The position numbers were made by a program, and so were the translations under genes. 64,000 nt of DNA. It comes from Georgenia faecalis (GTDB lineage: Bacteria; Actinomycetota; Actinomycetes; Actinomycetales; Actinomycetaceae). Positions 49,788 to 61,217 of this stretch are shown here, one piece after another (positions within the stretch are counted from its first letter, which is position 1; every line of letters starts with the position of its first letter). Location of the stretch: NCBI RefSeq assembly GCF_003710105.1, contig NZ_CP033325.1:2046001-2110000 (forward strand), given 5' to 3'. A model generated the notes under the pieces. The model did no database searches. It had not been told where the DNA came from and saw only the letters and a program-made list of their open reading frames with translations.

Positions 49788-51740
49788 ATGACGTCGGCAC
49801 CTCCGTCTCGCTCCACCCGCCCGCCCCGCGTCCGCGCCTCCGAGCTCGTCGGCCGCGGCTGGCTCAACACCGGCGGGCGCGAGCTCAGCCTCGCCGACCT
49901 GCGCGGAAAGATCGTCCTGCTCGACTTCTGGACGTTCTGCTGCATCAACTGCCTCCACGTCCTCGACGAGCTCCGCCCGCTCGAGGAGCGCTACCGCGAC
50001 GTCCTCGTCACGGTCGGGGTCCACTCCCCCAAGTTCGTCCACGAGGCCGACCCCGACGCCCTCGCCGCCGCCGTCGAGCGCTACGACGTCGCCCACCCGG
50101 TCCTCGACGACCCTGAGCTCGTCACGTGGTCCGCCTACACCGCCCGCGCCTGGCCCACGCTCGTCCTCATCGACCCCGAGGGCTACATCGTCGCCCACAT
50201 GGCCGGCGAGGGGCACACCCCCAACCTCGCGGTCCTCGTCGAGCAGCTCGTCGCCGAGCACGAGGCCAAGGGCACCCTCCACCGCGGCGACAGCCCGTAC
50301 GTCCCGCCGGAGCCCGCCCCGGGTCTGCTGCGCTTCCCGGCCAAGGCGGCCGCGCTGCCGGGCGGGAACGTCCTCGTCGCCGACGCCGGCCACCACCGCC
50401 TCGTCGAGCTCGCGCCCGACGGTGAGACCCTCGTCCGGGTCATCGGCTCCGGTTCCCGCGGGCGCACCGACGGGCCGGCGGAGAGCGCCGAGTTCAGCGA
50501 GCCCAACGGCCTGTGCGTCCTCCCGGGCGACGTCGCCGCCGAGGTGGGCTACGACGTCGTCGTCGCCGACACCGTCAACCACCTCCTGCGCGGGGTGCGG
50601 CTGGCCGACGGCCACGTCACCACGCTCGCCGGGACGGGCGAGCAGTTCCTCGTCGGCGCCCCCGACAACGTCCTGCCCGGCGACGAGCCGGCGACCGAGG
50701 ACTACGGCCCCGCCGGGCGGCTGCGGCAGTGCTCGCCGTGGGACGTCGTGTGGTCGGAGCATGCGGGCGCCGTCGTCGTCGCCATGGCCGGCGACCACAC
50801 GCTGTGGACGTTCGACCCGGCCGCCCGCTACCTGCGCCGCGTGGGCGGGACGCGCAACGAGGGCCTGGTCGACGGCGACCTCATGCAGGCGTGGTTCGCC
50901 CAGCCCTCGGGGTTCGCGGTCGGCGACGACGGGCGGATCTGGCTCGCCGACGCCGAGACCTCCGCGCTGCGGTCCGTCGACCTCGCCGCCGAGCAGGTGC
51001 GCACCGCGATCGGCCAGGGGCTCTTCGACTTCGGGCACCGCGACGGCGCCGCGGAGCAGGCGCTCCTCCAGCACCCGCTCGGCGTGGCCGCCCTCCCCGA
51101 CGGGCGCGTCGCCGTGGCAGACACCTACAACGGCGCGGTGCGGCTGTACGACCCCGCCGCCGGCGAGGTCACGACGCTGGCCCAGGGGCTCGCCGAGCCG
51201 TCGGGGCTGCTCGTCGCCGACGACGGCGCACACCTGCTCGTCGTCGAGTCGGCCGCCCACCGCCTCACGCGCGTCGCGGTGCCCGACGGCGGATCGGGCA
51301 CCCGGCACGACGGCGCGGCGCACCGGACCGCGCGCCCCGTCACCGAGGTCGGGCCGGAGGTGACGCTGCGGGTGGTGTTCACGCCTCCCCCGGGCCAGAA
51401 GCTCGACGACCGCTTCGGGCCGTCGACGCAGCTCACCGTCGGGGCGTCGCCCAGCGAGGTGCTGGTCACCGGCGGCGGGACGGGCACCGACCTGGAACGG
51501 CACCTCACGCTCGACCTCAGCCTCACCCCGGCTGCTCGTGATCTCGCAGATCCGCAAGATCACGAAGTGGGAGGAGGGGCGGCGCAGACCGTCCTGTCCG
51601 TCACCGCCAAGGCGGCCTCCTGCGACGGCGACCCGTCCGTGGAGTTCCCGGCCTGCCACCTCGCGTCCCAGGACTGGGGCATCCCGGTCCGCGTCGTCGA
51701 CGGCGGCCCGAGCGAGCTGGTCCTCACCCTCCACGGCTGA
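49788..51740 (+). CDS. NHLRC2-like thioredoxin-fold and NHL-propeller protein
   Basis: 650-aa protein with three parts. A thioredoxin-like domain (about 20-165) contains FWTFCCINCLHVLDELRPLEERY; CCINC is the hallmark of NHLRC2. An NHL beta-propeller follows (about 180-510; e.g. NVLVADAGHHRLVEL, GFAVGDDGRIWLADA, VAVADTYNGAVRLYD) and a C-terminal beta domain ends it. Length and order match human NHLRC2. ATG 49788 precedes a short basic stretch. No signal peptide, so it is probably cytosolic. Its biochemical role, perhaps redox-linked, is not established in bacteria. Confidence 0.9.
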   Translation: MTSAPPSRSTRPPRVRASELVGRGWLNTGGRELSLADLRGKIVLLDFWTFCCINCLHVLDELRPLEERYRDVLVTVGVHSPKFVHEADPDALAAAVERYDVAHPVLDDPELVTWSAYTARAWPTLVLIDPEGYIVAHMAGEGHTPNLAVLVEQLVAEHEAKGTLHRGDSPYVPPEPAPGLLRFPAKAAALPGGNVLVADAGHHRLVELAPDGETLVRVIGSGSRGRTDGPAESAEFSEPNGLCVLPGDVAAEVGYDVVVADTVNHLLRGVRLADGHVTTLAGTGEQFLVGAPDNVLPGDEPATEDYGPAGRLRQCSPWDVVWSEHAGAVVVAMAGDHTLWTFDPAARYLRRVGGTRNEGLVDGDLMQAWFAQPSGFAVGDDGRIWLADAETSALRSVDLAAEQVRTAIGQGLFDFGHRDGAAEQALLQHPLGVAALPDGRVAVADTYNGAVRLYDPAAGEVTTLAQGLAEPSGLLVADDGAHLLVVESAAHRLTRVAVPDGGSGTRHDGAAHRTARPVTEVGPEVTLRVVFTPPPGQKLDDRFGPSTQLTVGASPSEVLVTGGGTGTDLERHLTLDLSLTPAARDLADPQDHEVGGGAAQTVLSVTAKAASCDGDPSVEFPACHLASQDWGIPVRVVDGGPSELVLTLHG

Positions 51741-51816
51741 GCGGTCCGGGCGGCGACTCGGCGGGCGAGCCACTGAGGTGCCCCTGCGCGGCGACGCGCG
51801 CGTCGACAATGGAGGC

Positions 51817-52401
51817 ATGGACCCGACGTTCGTTCCGGCTTGGCCCGCGGAACCGCCGATGCACGGTGCCGTCAAGCTCCGTCCAGTCGCGGAGCGGGAC
51901 GTGGCCATGGCTCGCGAGCTGTCGACCGACCCTTACGTGCCACACATCGGCACGCTCCTCCCGCACGCCGGGGAGGACGAGGCTTTGGCGTGGGTGGGCC
52001 GCCAGCAGGAGCGTCATGCCGCGGGCGCGGGGTTCTCCTTCACCATCGTGGTGAGGGAGACGGAGCGCGCGGTGGGACACTGCGGACTCTGGCTCAAGGA
52101 GCTCAGCGAGGGGCGGGCGACCGCGGGGTACTCCATTGTTCCGTCTGCTCGTGGCAGCGGCCTCGCTACCGACGCTCTCGTCGCGCTCACGGAGTTCGCG
52201 TGGAGCATTCCGGAGCTCTTCCGCGTTGCCCTACTCATCGAGCCGTGGAACGTCGGTTCCGTACGCACGGCCAAACGAGCCGGATATGCCCGTGAGGGAC
52301 TGCTCCGCAGCTACCAGGTGATCGCCGGCCAGCGCCGGGACATGCTTCTCTATGCCACCATCCGTCCCGATCGAGCGAGCGCCATGGCGGCCGAGACGTG
52401 A
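51817..52401 (+). CDS. GNAT-family N-acetyltransferase
   Basis: 194-aa acetyltransferase of the RimJ/RimL-like GNAT group. The acetyl-CoA loop is SARGSGLATDALVALTEFAW, and RVALLIEPWNVGSVRTAKRAGYAREG is the conserved C-terminal block. It probably acetylates a small amine or a protein N-terminus. ATG 51817 has GGAGG only 1 nt before it, which is unusually tight; ATG 51859 is an alternative start that would still keep the fold. Single gene. Confidence 0.84.
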   Translation: MDPTFVPAWPAEPPMHGAVKLRPVAERDVAMARELSTDPYVPHIGTLLPHAGEDEALAWVGRQQERHAAGAGFSFTIVVRETERAVGHCGLWLKELSEGRATAGYSIVPSARGSGLATDALVALTEFAWSIPELFRVALLIEPWNVGSVRTAKRAGYAREGLLRSYQVIAGQRRDMLLYATIRPDRASAMAAET

Positions 52402-52520
52402 CGCAGCCACGCCTCGTGCGGGCGAGCGCCCCGCGACCTCGACCCGTGGTGGTCAGAGGTGGAGCAATTCGGCGACGACGGCGACCAGCAGACCGACGAG
52501 AAGGCCCGCTCCCGGAGGCG

Positions 52521-53531
52521 CTACCCCGCCGGGCGGACGACCACCTTGAGCCCCTCGCGCGCGGCCGCCTGCTGGAAGGCCGTCGCCGCCTCGGCCAACG
52601 GGAAGCGGTCGGTGACCAGCGAGCGCACGTCCACCTTCCCGGACGTCACCAGCGCGAGGGTGCGGGGGTACATCTCCTTCATGCGGCGCACCATCACCAG
52701 CGTCACGCCCTTGCGGCGCGCGAGCGCGGCGGGGAACGAGGACCGGTCGCCGTCGGGGATGCCGACGAGCACCACCCTCGCGCCGGGCCGCACCGCGAGG
52801 AGGCTGGTGGCGATGGCGTCGTCCGTCCCGGCGGCCTCGAACGCGATGTCGCACCCGATGCCGGCGAGCTCCGTCCAGGTGGCGGCGTCGCGCGCCTGCG
52901 TCGGGTCGAGCGCCACCTCGGCGCCGTAGCGCAGCGCGGCGGCGCGCCGGTGCGGCAGCGGGTCGACGGCGATCACGCGGGTGGCGCCCGCGGCGAGGGC
53001 CAGCTGGACGAGGAGCAGCCCGATCGGTCCGGCGCCGACTACCGCCACCGTGGTCGCGGCGCGGGCATGGCCGAGGTCCCAGGCGTGCAGGGCCACGCCG
53101 AGCGGCTCGAGCATGGCGCCGTCGGCGCCCGTGACGCCCTCGGGGAGCGGGTGGAGCAGGCGCGTGGGCCAGGCGAGCAGCTCCTGCATGCCGCCGTCGA
53201 CCCCTTTGTTCCCCGCGAAGCGCACCTGCGGGCAGAGGTTGCGGTGGCCCTCGACGCACAGCTCGCACCGCTCGCACGGGATCGCCGGGTCCACCGCGAC
53301 CGGTCGCCCGTCCCACGGACCGCCGACGACGACGCCGGCCATCTCGTGGCCGGGGACCAACGGGTCGTCGATGCGGGCGTCGCCGATGCCTCCCTCGGTG
53401 AACCAGTGCAGGTCCGACCCGCACAGGCCGACGTCGGTGATCCGCACGAGGGTCTCGTCCGGTCCCGGGCGAGGCTCGGGCTCCTCGTGCAGGCGGACGT
53501 CACCGGTACCGTGCAGACGGAGTGCGCGCAT
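52521..53531 (-). CDS. Zinc-dependent alcohol/polyol dehydrogenase (MDR family)
   Basis: 336-aa MDR dehydrogenase related to L-idonate and sorbitol dehydrogenases. The catalytic zinc motif is LCGSDLHW with GHEMAGVV; the structural zinc lobe is intact (CERCELCVEGHRNLC). The NAD motif is GAGPIGLLLVQLAL. ATG 53531 begins MRALRLHGTGDVRL, the standard N-terminus. The gene is divergent from ppk2 (175-bp gap). A sugar-alcohol or sugar-acid substrate is likely from the LHWFTEGGIGD segment. Confidence 0.9.
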   Translation of the reverse strand: MRALRLHGTGDVRLHEEPEPRPGPDETLVRITDVGLCGSDLHWFTEGGIGDARIDDPLVPGHEMAGVVVGGPWDGRPVAVDPAIPCERCELCVEGHRNLCPQVRFAGNKGVDGGMQELLAWPTRLLHPLPEGVTGADGAMLEPLGVALHAWDLGHARAATTVAVVGAGPIGLLLVQLALAAGATRVIAVDPLPHRRAAALRYGAEVALDPTQARDAATWTELAGIGCDIAFEAAGTDDAIATSLLAVRPGARVVLVGIPDGDRSSFPAALARRKGVTLVMVRRMKEMYPRTLALVTSGKVDVRSLVTDRFPLAEAATAFQQAAAREGLKVVVRPAG

Positions 53532-53706
53532 GCGGGTGATTGTGCCCGGCGACCGGCCTGCGCGCGCCTCGCCGCGCCTCGGCCCGACGCGCGGCCCGTC
53601 GCGACGTGCGGCCCGTCCCGACGTGCGGCCTGCCGGGCGGGACGGGCGAGGCAGTCGGGCCGCGCTTCCGCTGTCCCGACCGGGAGCGCAGCGGCACACT
53701 CTCCCC

Positions 53707-54591
53707 ATGGCCACATCGACGAAGACGGACACCGGGGACCTCAACCCCGAGGCTGCCGGGTTCACGACGACGAAGATCCCGAGGAAGGTCTACGAGGCCG
53801 AGCTCTACCGCCTGCAGGGCGAGCTCGGGAAGCTCCAGGCGTGGGTGAAGGAGACCGGGGCGCGCGTCGTCGTCGTCTTCGAGGGCCGTGACGCGGCCGG
53901 GAAGGGCGGCACGATCAAGCGGATCACCGAGTACCTGTCCCCGCGCGCCGCCCGGATCGCCGCCCTGCCGGCCCCCACCGAGCGCCAGCGCGGGCAGTGG
54001 TACTTCCAGCGCTACGTCGAGCAGCTGCCGGCGGCGGGCGAGATCGTCCTGTTCGACCGGTCCTGGTACAACCGGGCCGGCGTGGAGAAGGTCATGGGCT
54101 TCTGCACGCCCGAGGAGCACAAACGCTTCCTGCGCCAGTGCCCGATCTTCGAGCAGATGCTCGTCGAGGACGGCATCCACCTGCGCAAGTACTGGTTCTC
54201 CGTGTCCGACGACGTCCAGCTCGAGCGCTTCCGCAAGCGGCTGCACGACCCGCTGCGCCAGTGGAAGCTCTCCCCCATCGACCTGGAGTCGATCACCCGC
54301 TGGGAGGACTTCTCCCGTGCCAAGGACGAGATGATGGTCCACACCGACACTTCCGTGGCGCCCTGGTACCACGTGGCCTCGGACTCCAAGAAGCAGGCGC
54401 GGCTCAACATGATCCACCACCTGCTCGCCTCGCTCCCCTACACCGACGTCCCGCACGAGAAGGTCACGCTCCCCAAGCGCCCGGCCGGCACCGGCTACCA
54501 GCGGCCCTCGATCGAGGTGTCTTCCTACGTGCCGGACCGGGCCTCCTCGCTCGTGGAGGACCCGGCGGTGGCCAAGAAGGCCGGCCGGTAG
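53707..54591 (+). CDS. ppk2: Polyphosphate kinase 2
   Basis: 294-aa PPK2 that transfers phosphate between polyphosphate and nucleotides. Walker A is FEGRDAAGKGGT, Walker B lies in EIVLFDRSWYNRAG, and the lid module is RQCPIFEQMLVEDG with RKRLHDPLRQWKLSP. ATG 53707 begins a 20-residue hydrophilic tail before the core. Length fits single-domain class I PPK2 enzymes, which favour NDP phosphorylation. The UvrA-like gene follows 21 bp downstream and could be read from the same transcript. Confidence 0.92.
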   Translation: MATSTKTDTGDLNPEAAGFTTTKIPRKVYEAELYRLQGELGKLQAWVKETGARVVVVFEGRDAAGKGGTIKRITEYLSPRAARIAALPAPTERQRGQWYFQRYVEQLPAAGEIVLFDRSWYNRAGVEKVMGFCTPEEHKRFLRQCPIFEQMLVEDGIHLRKYWFSVSDDVQLERFRKRLHDPLRQWKLSPIDLESITRWEDFSRAKDEMMVHTDTSVAPWYHVASDSKKQARLNMIHHLLASLPYTDVPHEKVTLPKRPAGTGYQRPSIEVSSYVPDRASSLVEDPAVAKKAGR

Positions 54592-54612
54592 CGCGGGCGT
54601 GAGAATGACCCG

Positions 54613-57120
<2,508 letters not shown>

Positions 57121-57129
57121 CGTGGCGAA

Positions 57130-57933
57130 ATGACCTCACCGACCTCGAACGAGTCCACCACCTCACCGGCCGACCGAGCACGCACGCTCTCCGCCCTGCA
57201 CGCCGCGCCCGAGATCCTGCGGGTGGTGAACGTCTGGGACGTCGTGTCGGCGAAGGCGATCCTCGCGCTGCCGGAGACCAGGGCGATCGCCACCGCGGGC
57301 CACTCGATCGCGGCCACCTTCGGCTACCCGGACGGGACCCTCCCCTTCGAGCTCACGCTCGACATGGTCGGGCGCATCGTCGAGGCCGCCGGTGACGTGC
57401 CCGTCACCGCCGACCTCGACGACGGCTACGAGGACACCGGCGAGACCACCCGCCGCGCCATCGGCGTCGGCATCGTCGGGGCGAACATCGAGGACCGGCT
57501 GCGGCCCGTCGCCGAGGCGGCCGCACGCGTCGAGGCCGTCGTCGCCGCAGGCGCGGCCGAGGGCGTGCCCTTCTCGCTCAACGCCCGCACCGACGCGTTC
57601 GTGCGCGGCGGCGGTCGACCCGTCGACGAGTCGATTGCCGACGCCATCGAGCGCGGCCGCGCCTACCTCGCGGCGGGCGCCGACATCGTCTTCGTGCCCG
57701 GCGTCCTCGACGCCGACGTCACCCGCCGGCTCGTCGAGGGCATCGGCGAGCGCAAGGTCAGCGTCATCGGCCTGCCCGGCGCGCTCACCGCCGCGGAGTA
57801 CGAGGCCCTCGGCGTCGCCCGCATCTCCTACGGGCCCACCACCCAGCGCGTCGCCCTCACCGCGCTGCAGGACGTCGCGACGAGCCTCTACGCCGACGGC
57901 GTGATCCCGGCCTCGACCCGGGCGCTCAACTAG
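57130..57933 (+). CDS. Isocitrate lyase / PEP mutase superfamily enzyme
   Basis: 267-aa TIM-barrel lyase of the PEP_mutase group. Key marks are NVWDVVSAKAIL, the Mg-binding VTADLDDGYED, ANIEDRL, LNARTDAFVRG and a terminal SYGPTTQRVAL. The missing KKCGH motif of true isocitrate lyase shows it is not glyoxylate-cycle ICL. Related proteins act as oxaloacetate decarboxylases, 2-methylisocitrate lyases or carboxyvinyl-carboxyphosphonate-like enzymes. It begins 9 nt after the UvrA-like stop, suggesting co-transcription. Confidence 0.88.
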   Translation: MTSPTSNESTTSPADRARTLSALHAAPEILRVVNVWDVVSAKAILALPETRAIATAGHSIAATFGYPDGTLPFELTLDMVGRIVEAAGDVPVTADLDDGYEDTGETTRRAIGVGIVGANIEDRLRPVAEAAARVEAVVAAGAAEGVPFSLNARTDAFVRGGGRPVDESIADAIERGRAYLAAGADIVFVPGVLDADVTRRLVEGIGERKVSVIGLPGALTAAEYEALGVARISYGPTTQRVALTALQDVATSLYADGVIPASTRALN

Positions 57934-58036
57934 TCGCGGGGCGGGGACAGATGAGTTGCGCCGCTGGCCCTGGGCCCTGCCATGGTCTCCCACGCCATCT
58001 GCTCGCTCGGCGACTTCCTCCACGCCCGCGACCTCA

Positions 58037-58353
58037 TTAGGCAGTAGCGCCACCCGTCCCTTCGCCGTCGGCTCCTGAGTCCCAACCCGGGACCACCTTG
58101 CCGTGCATCGTCAACAAGCGAGCGAACTGCCGGTACATCGTCGGGTGGTACCGCTTGGACGTCGGCTTGTTCTTGATGGTCGTATGCAGGAAGTCCTTTG
58201 CATCCGGGTCATCGCTCGACAGGTGGATGCTGCCACCTGCGTCCGCCCAGATCTGAACTTCTCCAACTCGACGTACGTGACGTTGGCCTTCGTACGCGCC
58301 ACCGCAGCCTCCTCACCCCGTAGTTGCGACAAGACTGCCATGCGCGTCGACAC
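58037..58353 (-). pseudogene. Small gene with a one-base frameshift, next to the DUF262 gene
   Basis: Two overlapping frames together read as one about 105-residue protein. The 5' half in one frame gives MAVLSQLRGEEAAVARTKAN then VTYVELEK. The 3' half in another frame gives VQIWADAGGSIHLSSDDPD, FLHTTIKNKPTSKRYHP, TMYRQFARLLTMHGK and stops at 58037. They join if one G is restored in the AAGTTCAG at about 58255-58262, which yields EKVQIWAD. The total of 317 nt is one short of 106 codons. It follows the DUF262 gene by 15 nt and was probably its co-transcribed partner. Either a true pseudogene or a sequencing error. The family is not recognised. Confidence 0.7.
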
Positions 58354-58368
58354 TGCGGGCCGGCTCGA

Positions 58369-60912
58369 TCACGGAGCCCCCGATGCGGACGTCGAGAGCC
58401 GAAACTCCATCACCTCGCTGACGAACCAGCGCAGAGCATTCTCGACGGCGAGGCGCGCATGATCGTGCGCAAGGAGGTCCAACTCGAACCCCGGCCTCAT
58501 CCCGAGCTTGGACTCGGGCAATTGCACACCACCCACCTCGTTAAACTTACGACGCAGCATGTCCCGCCGATCTGCATCGTCGAAAGGCGGGCGCGATTTG
58601 AGGTACTGGAAGACCACCTCAAACTTGCCCGATGGATAGACGGCAGCGGGCCAGATAGCGTCCCGCCCCTCACCCAACACCAGGAAGCACGTGGTCTCGC
58701 CCGCGGCGCCGAAGGCAAGAGCACCTCCCATGGAGACCCAGGAATCCATCACCGAAATGACGCCCCGCACTGCGTTCTCGTCGGCGTTGACAGCTAGTTG
58801 GTCAAGGAAGGACTGGCGTCGGCCATTGACGGCGCCGTCCCCAACTCCCGACAACTCCTCACCCGGCAGGTCGATCCCAGCGAGCTCGGCCAACTCGTCC
58901 GCGCTGACGTGCTGGCTACTGTCCGCCCTGCCGTCGGAGCTGAACACCACCCCTTCTCGCTCAAGCAGCTGCCGCTGAGACTCGGATCGTTCGTGGCCCG
59001 GCGGCCAACTGAACCCCGGAGACAACGACCCGTCCAGGCGGAGGACCCTGTAGCCGTTCGGGACGGGATGATGGGCAAGTCGTTGACCCACCGGAACCTG
59101 ATGGCTGCCTATCAGTCGCGCAACGTCTGAGTACGTCGTCCAAGTCCCCTCAGGCAACACCGCCAGCGCGCGGTCCATAAGGCCCCAGGACTCTCGAACC
59201 GGCTCGTCTGACATGCTCGCCTCGGGCGCTGGCCACTGCAAAATAATCCGCTCCGCGAGATTCGCCGCACGCTCCAGGATCTGCGGCCGTCCCCACACTT
59301 CATGCCGCGCGATCCACTGGTTCATTCGGAAGCCGCTCTCACCGTAAGCTTTGCGCTTGGCTTTAAATGGCTTGTTGCCGAGCGCCGAGTTGTAGCCCGT
59401 GAGCGTGAGGTTCCCCAGCGTGTGAACGAGCCCGTCGTAGACGTCGACCAGGTTTTCTCCCGGTTCCATGTGCTCGCGAAGCATCGACTGCCACGCAGGC
59501 GTCATTGTCTGCGGCATGACATGTTCCACCGTGCACAATGACGGGTCGACCGGTTCCTTGTTGTCGAACGTTTGCTCGATCCAAGTCAGGAGCAGCTTCC
59601 GTTGAGATGCACGTCCCGAGTAGTAGAAGGACACGTCGCGCGCGCCAGCACGCACCTGGTCGTCGGAAGCAAAGAACTTGCGCCCCGTCGAGAGATAATG
59701 GCGCAGTGCCGCGTCAGCCGGCGTCCGGTCGCGAATCTCGGGCACCGCTCTTAAGAGAGTTCGATTGAGACCTGCGGTTGCCCGACCGGTCAGCAAGCGG
59801 CGGACGAGGTAGCTCTCGGCGTAGAGCATGGCCGAAGCAATCTCTTCACTGCTAGCTGCGCCGTGTTCCCGACGCTCAAGTAGATGAAGCAGGAGCGGAT
59901 AGACGGTCGTGGTACCCCACGCATTCAGCCGTCCTAGCCGTTCCCGAACGGCAGGGTCACTCTCCCGCTCGGGGTTGAGGATCCGCTCCAATAGCGCGCT
60001 CAAACGGTGGAACCTCTCCACCTCGCGCTCCACGTCGGTCTCGTCGGCGAGACGGTCCATACGGGCAACCTGCGCCTGGTAAGTATCACGTTGAGTGACG
60101 GACTCGTTCGTCTGGACAGCGTCGAGCCAGAAGAGAAGCTCCAATTGATCGTTGTCGAGTCGCTCCTGCAGTGGGAGCCACTGCGTCTCGTAGACCCTTG
60201 GGCCGTGCGTCGGCAAGCGCATGAAGAGGTAGTTGCGGAGCAGATCGCCCTGCGTTAGACGCACACCGGTGTTGTTGAGCGACTCAAAGATGCGATGGAC
60301 GTTGTCCTCGCGGCCTGTGGTGACCGACACGAGGGTTAGCCCGGAAAGGACGGCCTCCTCCAGCCGCTCGATGTCAAGAGCATCGTCGGGGTCGTCATGG
60401 TCGGTCAGTCTGCCGCGGAAATACCTGTAGGCCTCGCGGACTCCGTCGGCCTTGCCGGCGACAGGCGTCGCCTCGACGCAGGCTCGGTACGACCGTCGGT
60501 CCGCTTGAGTCGGCATCAGTTTCAGGCGCTCCGAGTCAGGCCGCCACTTGTTGACGAGGTACTGCTCGTTAAGCCTGTCTCGGTGCTCCGGCCCCTCGGT
60601 TTCAGCGCGGTGATCGCGCAACGCCGCGAGCAGGAGGGTAAGCGTCGTGAGGCGCTGCTGACCGTCGACGACGAGGTACCGCGACACACCCACCGGCCCA
60701 ACGTCAGGGGTCGGAGCGAGCACCATCGAGCCCAGGAAGTGCGTGATCGCTTGACCGTGCGCTTCGCGGTCTTCCGCTAGGCGAACGAGGTCAGCCCACA
60801 GGCGTTCGAAGTTCTCGGACTTCCACGAGTACGTGCGTTGGTAGAGCGGCACTTGATACTGCTTGGCGCCCTCCAGCAGTTCTCTGAGACTGGTCTCGGC
60901 TGCGTGTACCAC
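58369..60912 (-). CDS. DUF262-DUF1524 (GmrSD-type) restriction protein fused to an alkyltransferase-like domain
   Basis: 847-aa fusion. The N-terminal DUF262 ParB-like NTPase (about 5-240) contains YQVPLYQRTYSW and VVDGQQRLTTL; ESLNNTGVRLTQGDLLRN follows. An HNH-type DUF1524 nuclease (about 430-530) has VEHVMPQ and HTLGNLTLTGYNSALGNKPF. A third part (about 576-655) resembles the MGMT/ATL DNA-binding domain: LPEGTWTTYSDVARLIGS, RVLRLDGSLS, RQLLEREGV; but PCHRV is replaced by NGYRV, so it cannot transfer alkyl groups. A last domain (about 710-847; PPFDDADRRDMLRRKF) is not recognised. Type IV restriction of modified DNA is the likely role. Start GTG 60912 has AAGGGGG 6 nt before; GTG 60939 is possible. 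Lower GC than neighbours. Confidence 0.87.
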   Translation of the reverse strand: MVHAAETSLRELLEGAKQYQVPLYQRTYSWKSENFERLWADLVRLAEDREAHGQAITHFLGSMVLAPTPDVGPVGVSRYLVVDGQQRLTTLTLLLAALRDHRAETEGPEHRDRLNEQYLVNKWRPDSERLKLMPTQADRRSYRACVEATPVAGKADGVREAYRYFRGRLTDHDDPDDALDIERLEEAVLSGLTLVSVTTGREDNVHRIFESLNNTGVRLTQGDLLRNYLFMRLPTHGPRVYETQWLPLQERLDNDQLELLFWLDAVQTNESVTQRDTYQAQVARMDRLADETDVEREVERFHRLSALLERILNPERESDPAVRERLGRLNAWGTTTVYPLLLHLLERREHGAASSEEIASAMLYAESYLVRRLLTGRATAGLNRTLLRAVPEIRDRTPADAALRHYLSTGRKFFASDDQVRAGARDVSFYYSGRASQRKLLLTWIEQTFDNKEPVDPSLCTVEHVMPQTMTPAWQSMLREHMEPGENLVDVYDGLVHTLGNLTLTGYNSALGNKPFKAKRKAYGESGFRMNQWIARHEVWGRPQILERAANLAERIILQWPAPEASMSDEPVRESWGLMDRALAVLPEGTWTTYSDVARLIGSHQVPVGQRLAHHPVPNGYRVLRLDGSLSPGFSWPPGHERSESQRQLLEREGVVFSSDGRADSSQHVSADELAELAGIDLPGEELSGVGDGAVNGRRQSFLDQLAVNADENAVRGVISVMDSWVSMGGALAFGAAGETTCFLVLGEGRDAIWPAAVYPSGKFEVVFQYLKSRPPFDDADRRDMLRRKFNEVGGVQLPESKLGMRPGFELDLLAHDHARLAVENALRWFVSEVMEFRLSTSASGAP

Positions 60913-60938
60913 CCGGTGCCCCCTTGTCGGTGCGGTCA

Positions 60939-60965
60939 CTCACACCGTATGCAAGAAGTTGTGAG
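60939..60965. promoter_or_regulatory. Inverted repeat upstream of the DUF262 gene
   Basis: CTCACA (60939-60944) and TGTGAG (60960-60965) form an inverted repeat with a 15-bp A/T-rich centre, just upstream of the start of the restriction-like gene. It could be an operator that holds the nuclease low in the absence of phage. The remaining 60966-61217 shows no gene. Confidence 0.35.
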
Positions 60966-61217
60966 CAATACGCCGTGTTCGCGCACGGATTTTCCCCTGA
61001 GAGACTTGCCCGTCCGAGAACCGGGGTGTGCCCATCCCTCCGCGCTTCTGAATCTTCCTGCCTACGACTTTGGGGCAGAGCGGTTCCGCCCGCGCACGGC
61101 TGCGAGCCAGGTACTGCACCATGGCGTCCAGCTCGTAAACCAGGCGAGCGTTGCTGCCGCCGTTGCGCGCCGGCGCCCCGGGCACGACCGAGGTGGAGGT
61201 GCGACCATGATGCGGTG

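Noticed and set aside
57971-58049. Short frame MVSHAICSLGDFLHARDLIRQ
   Set aside because: Could be a remnant at the island edge, but it is too short and has no ribosome site or recognisable family.
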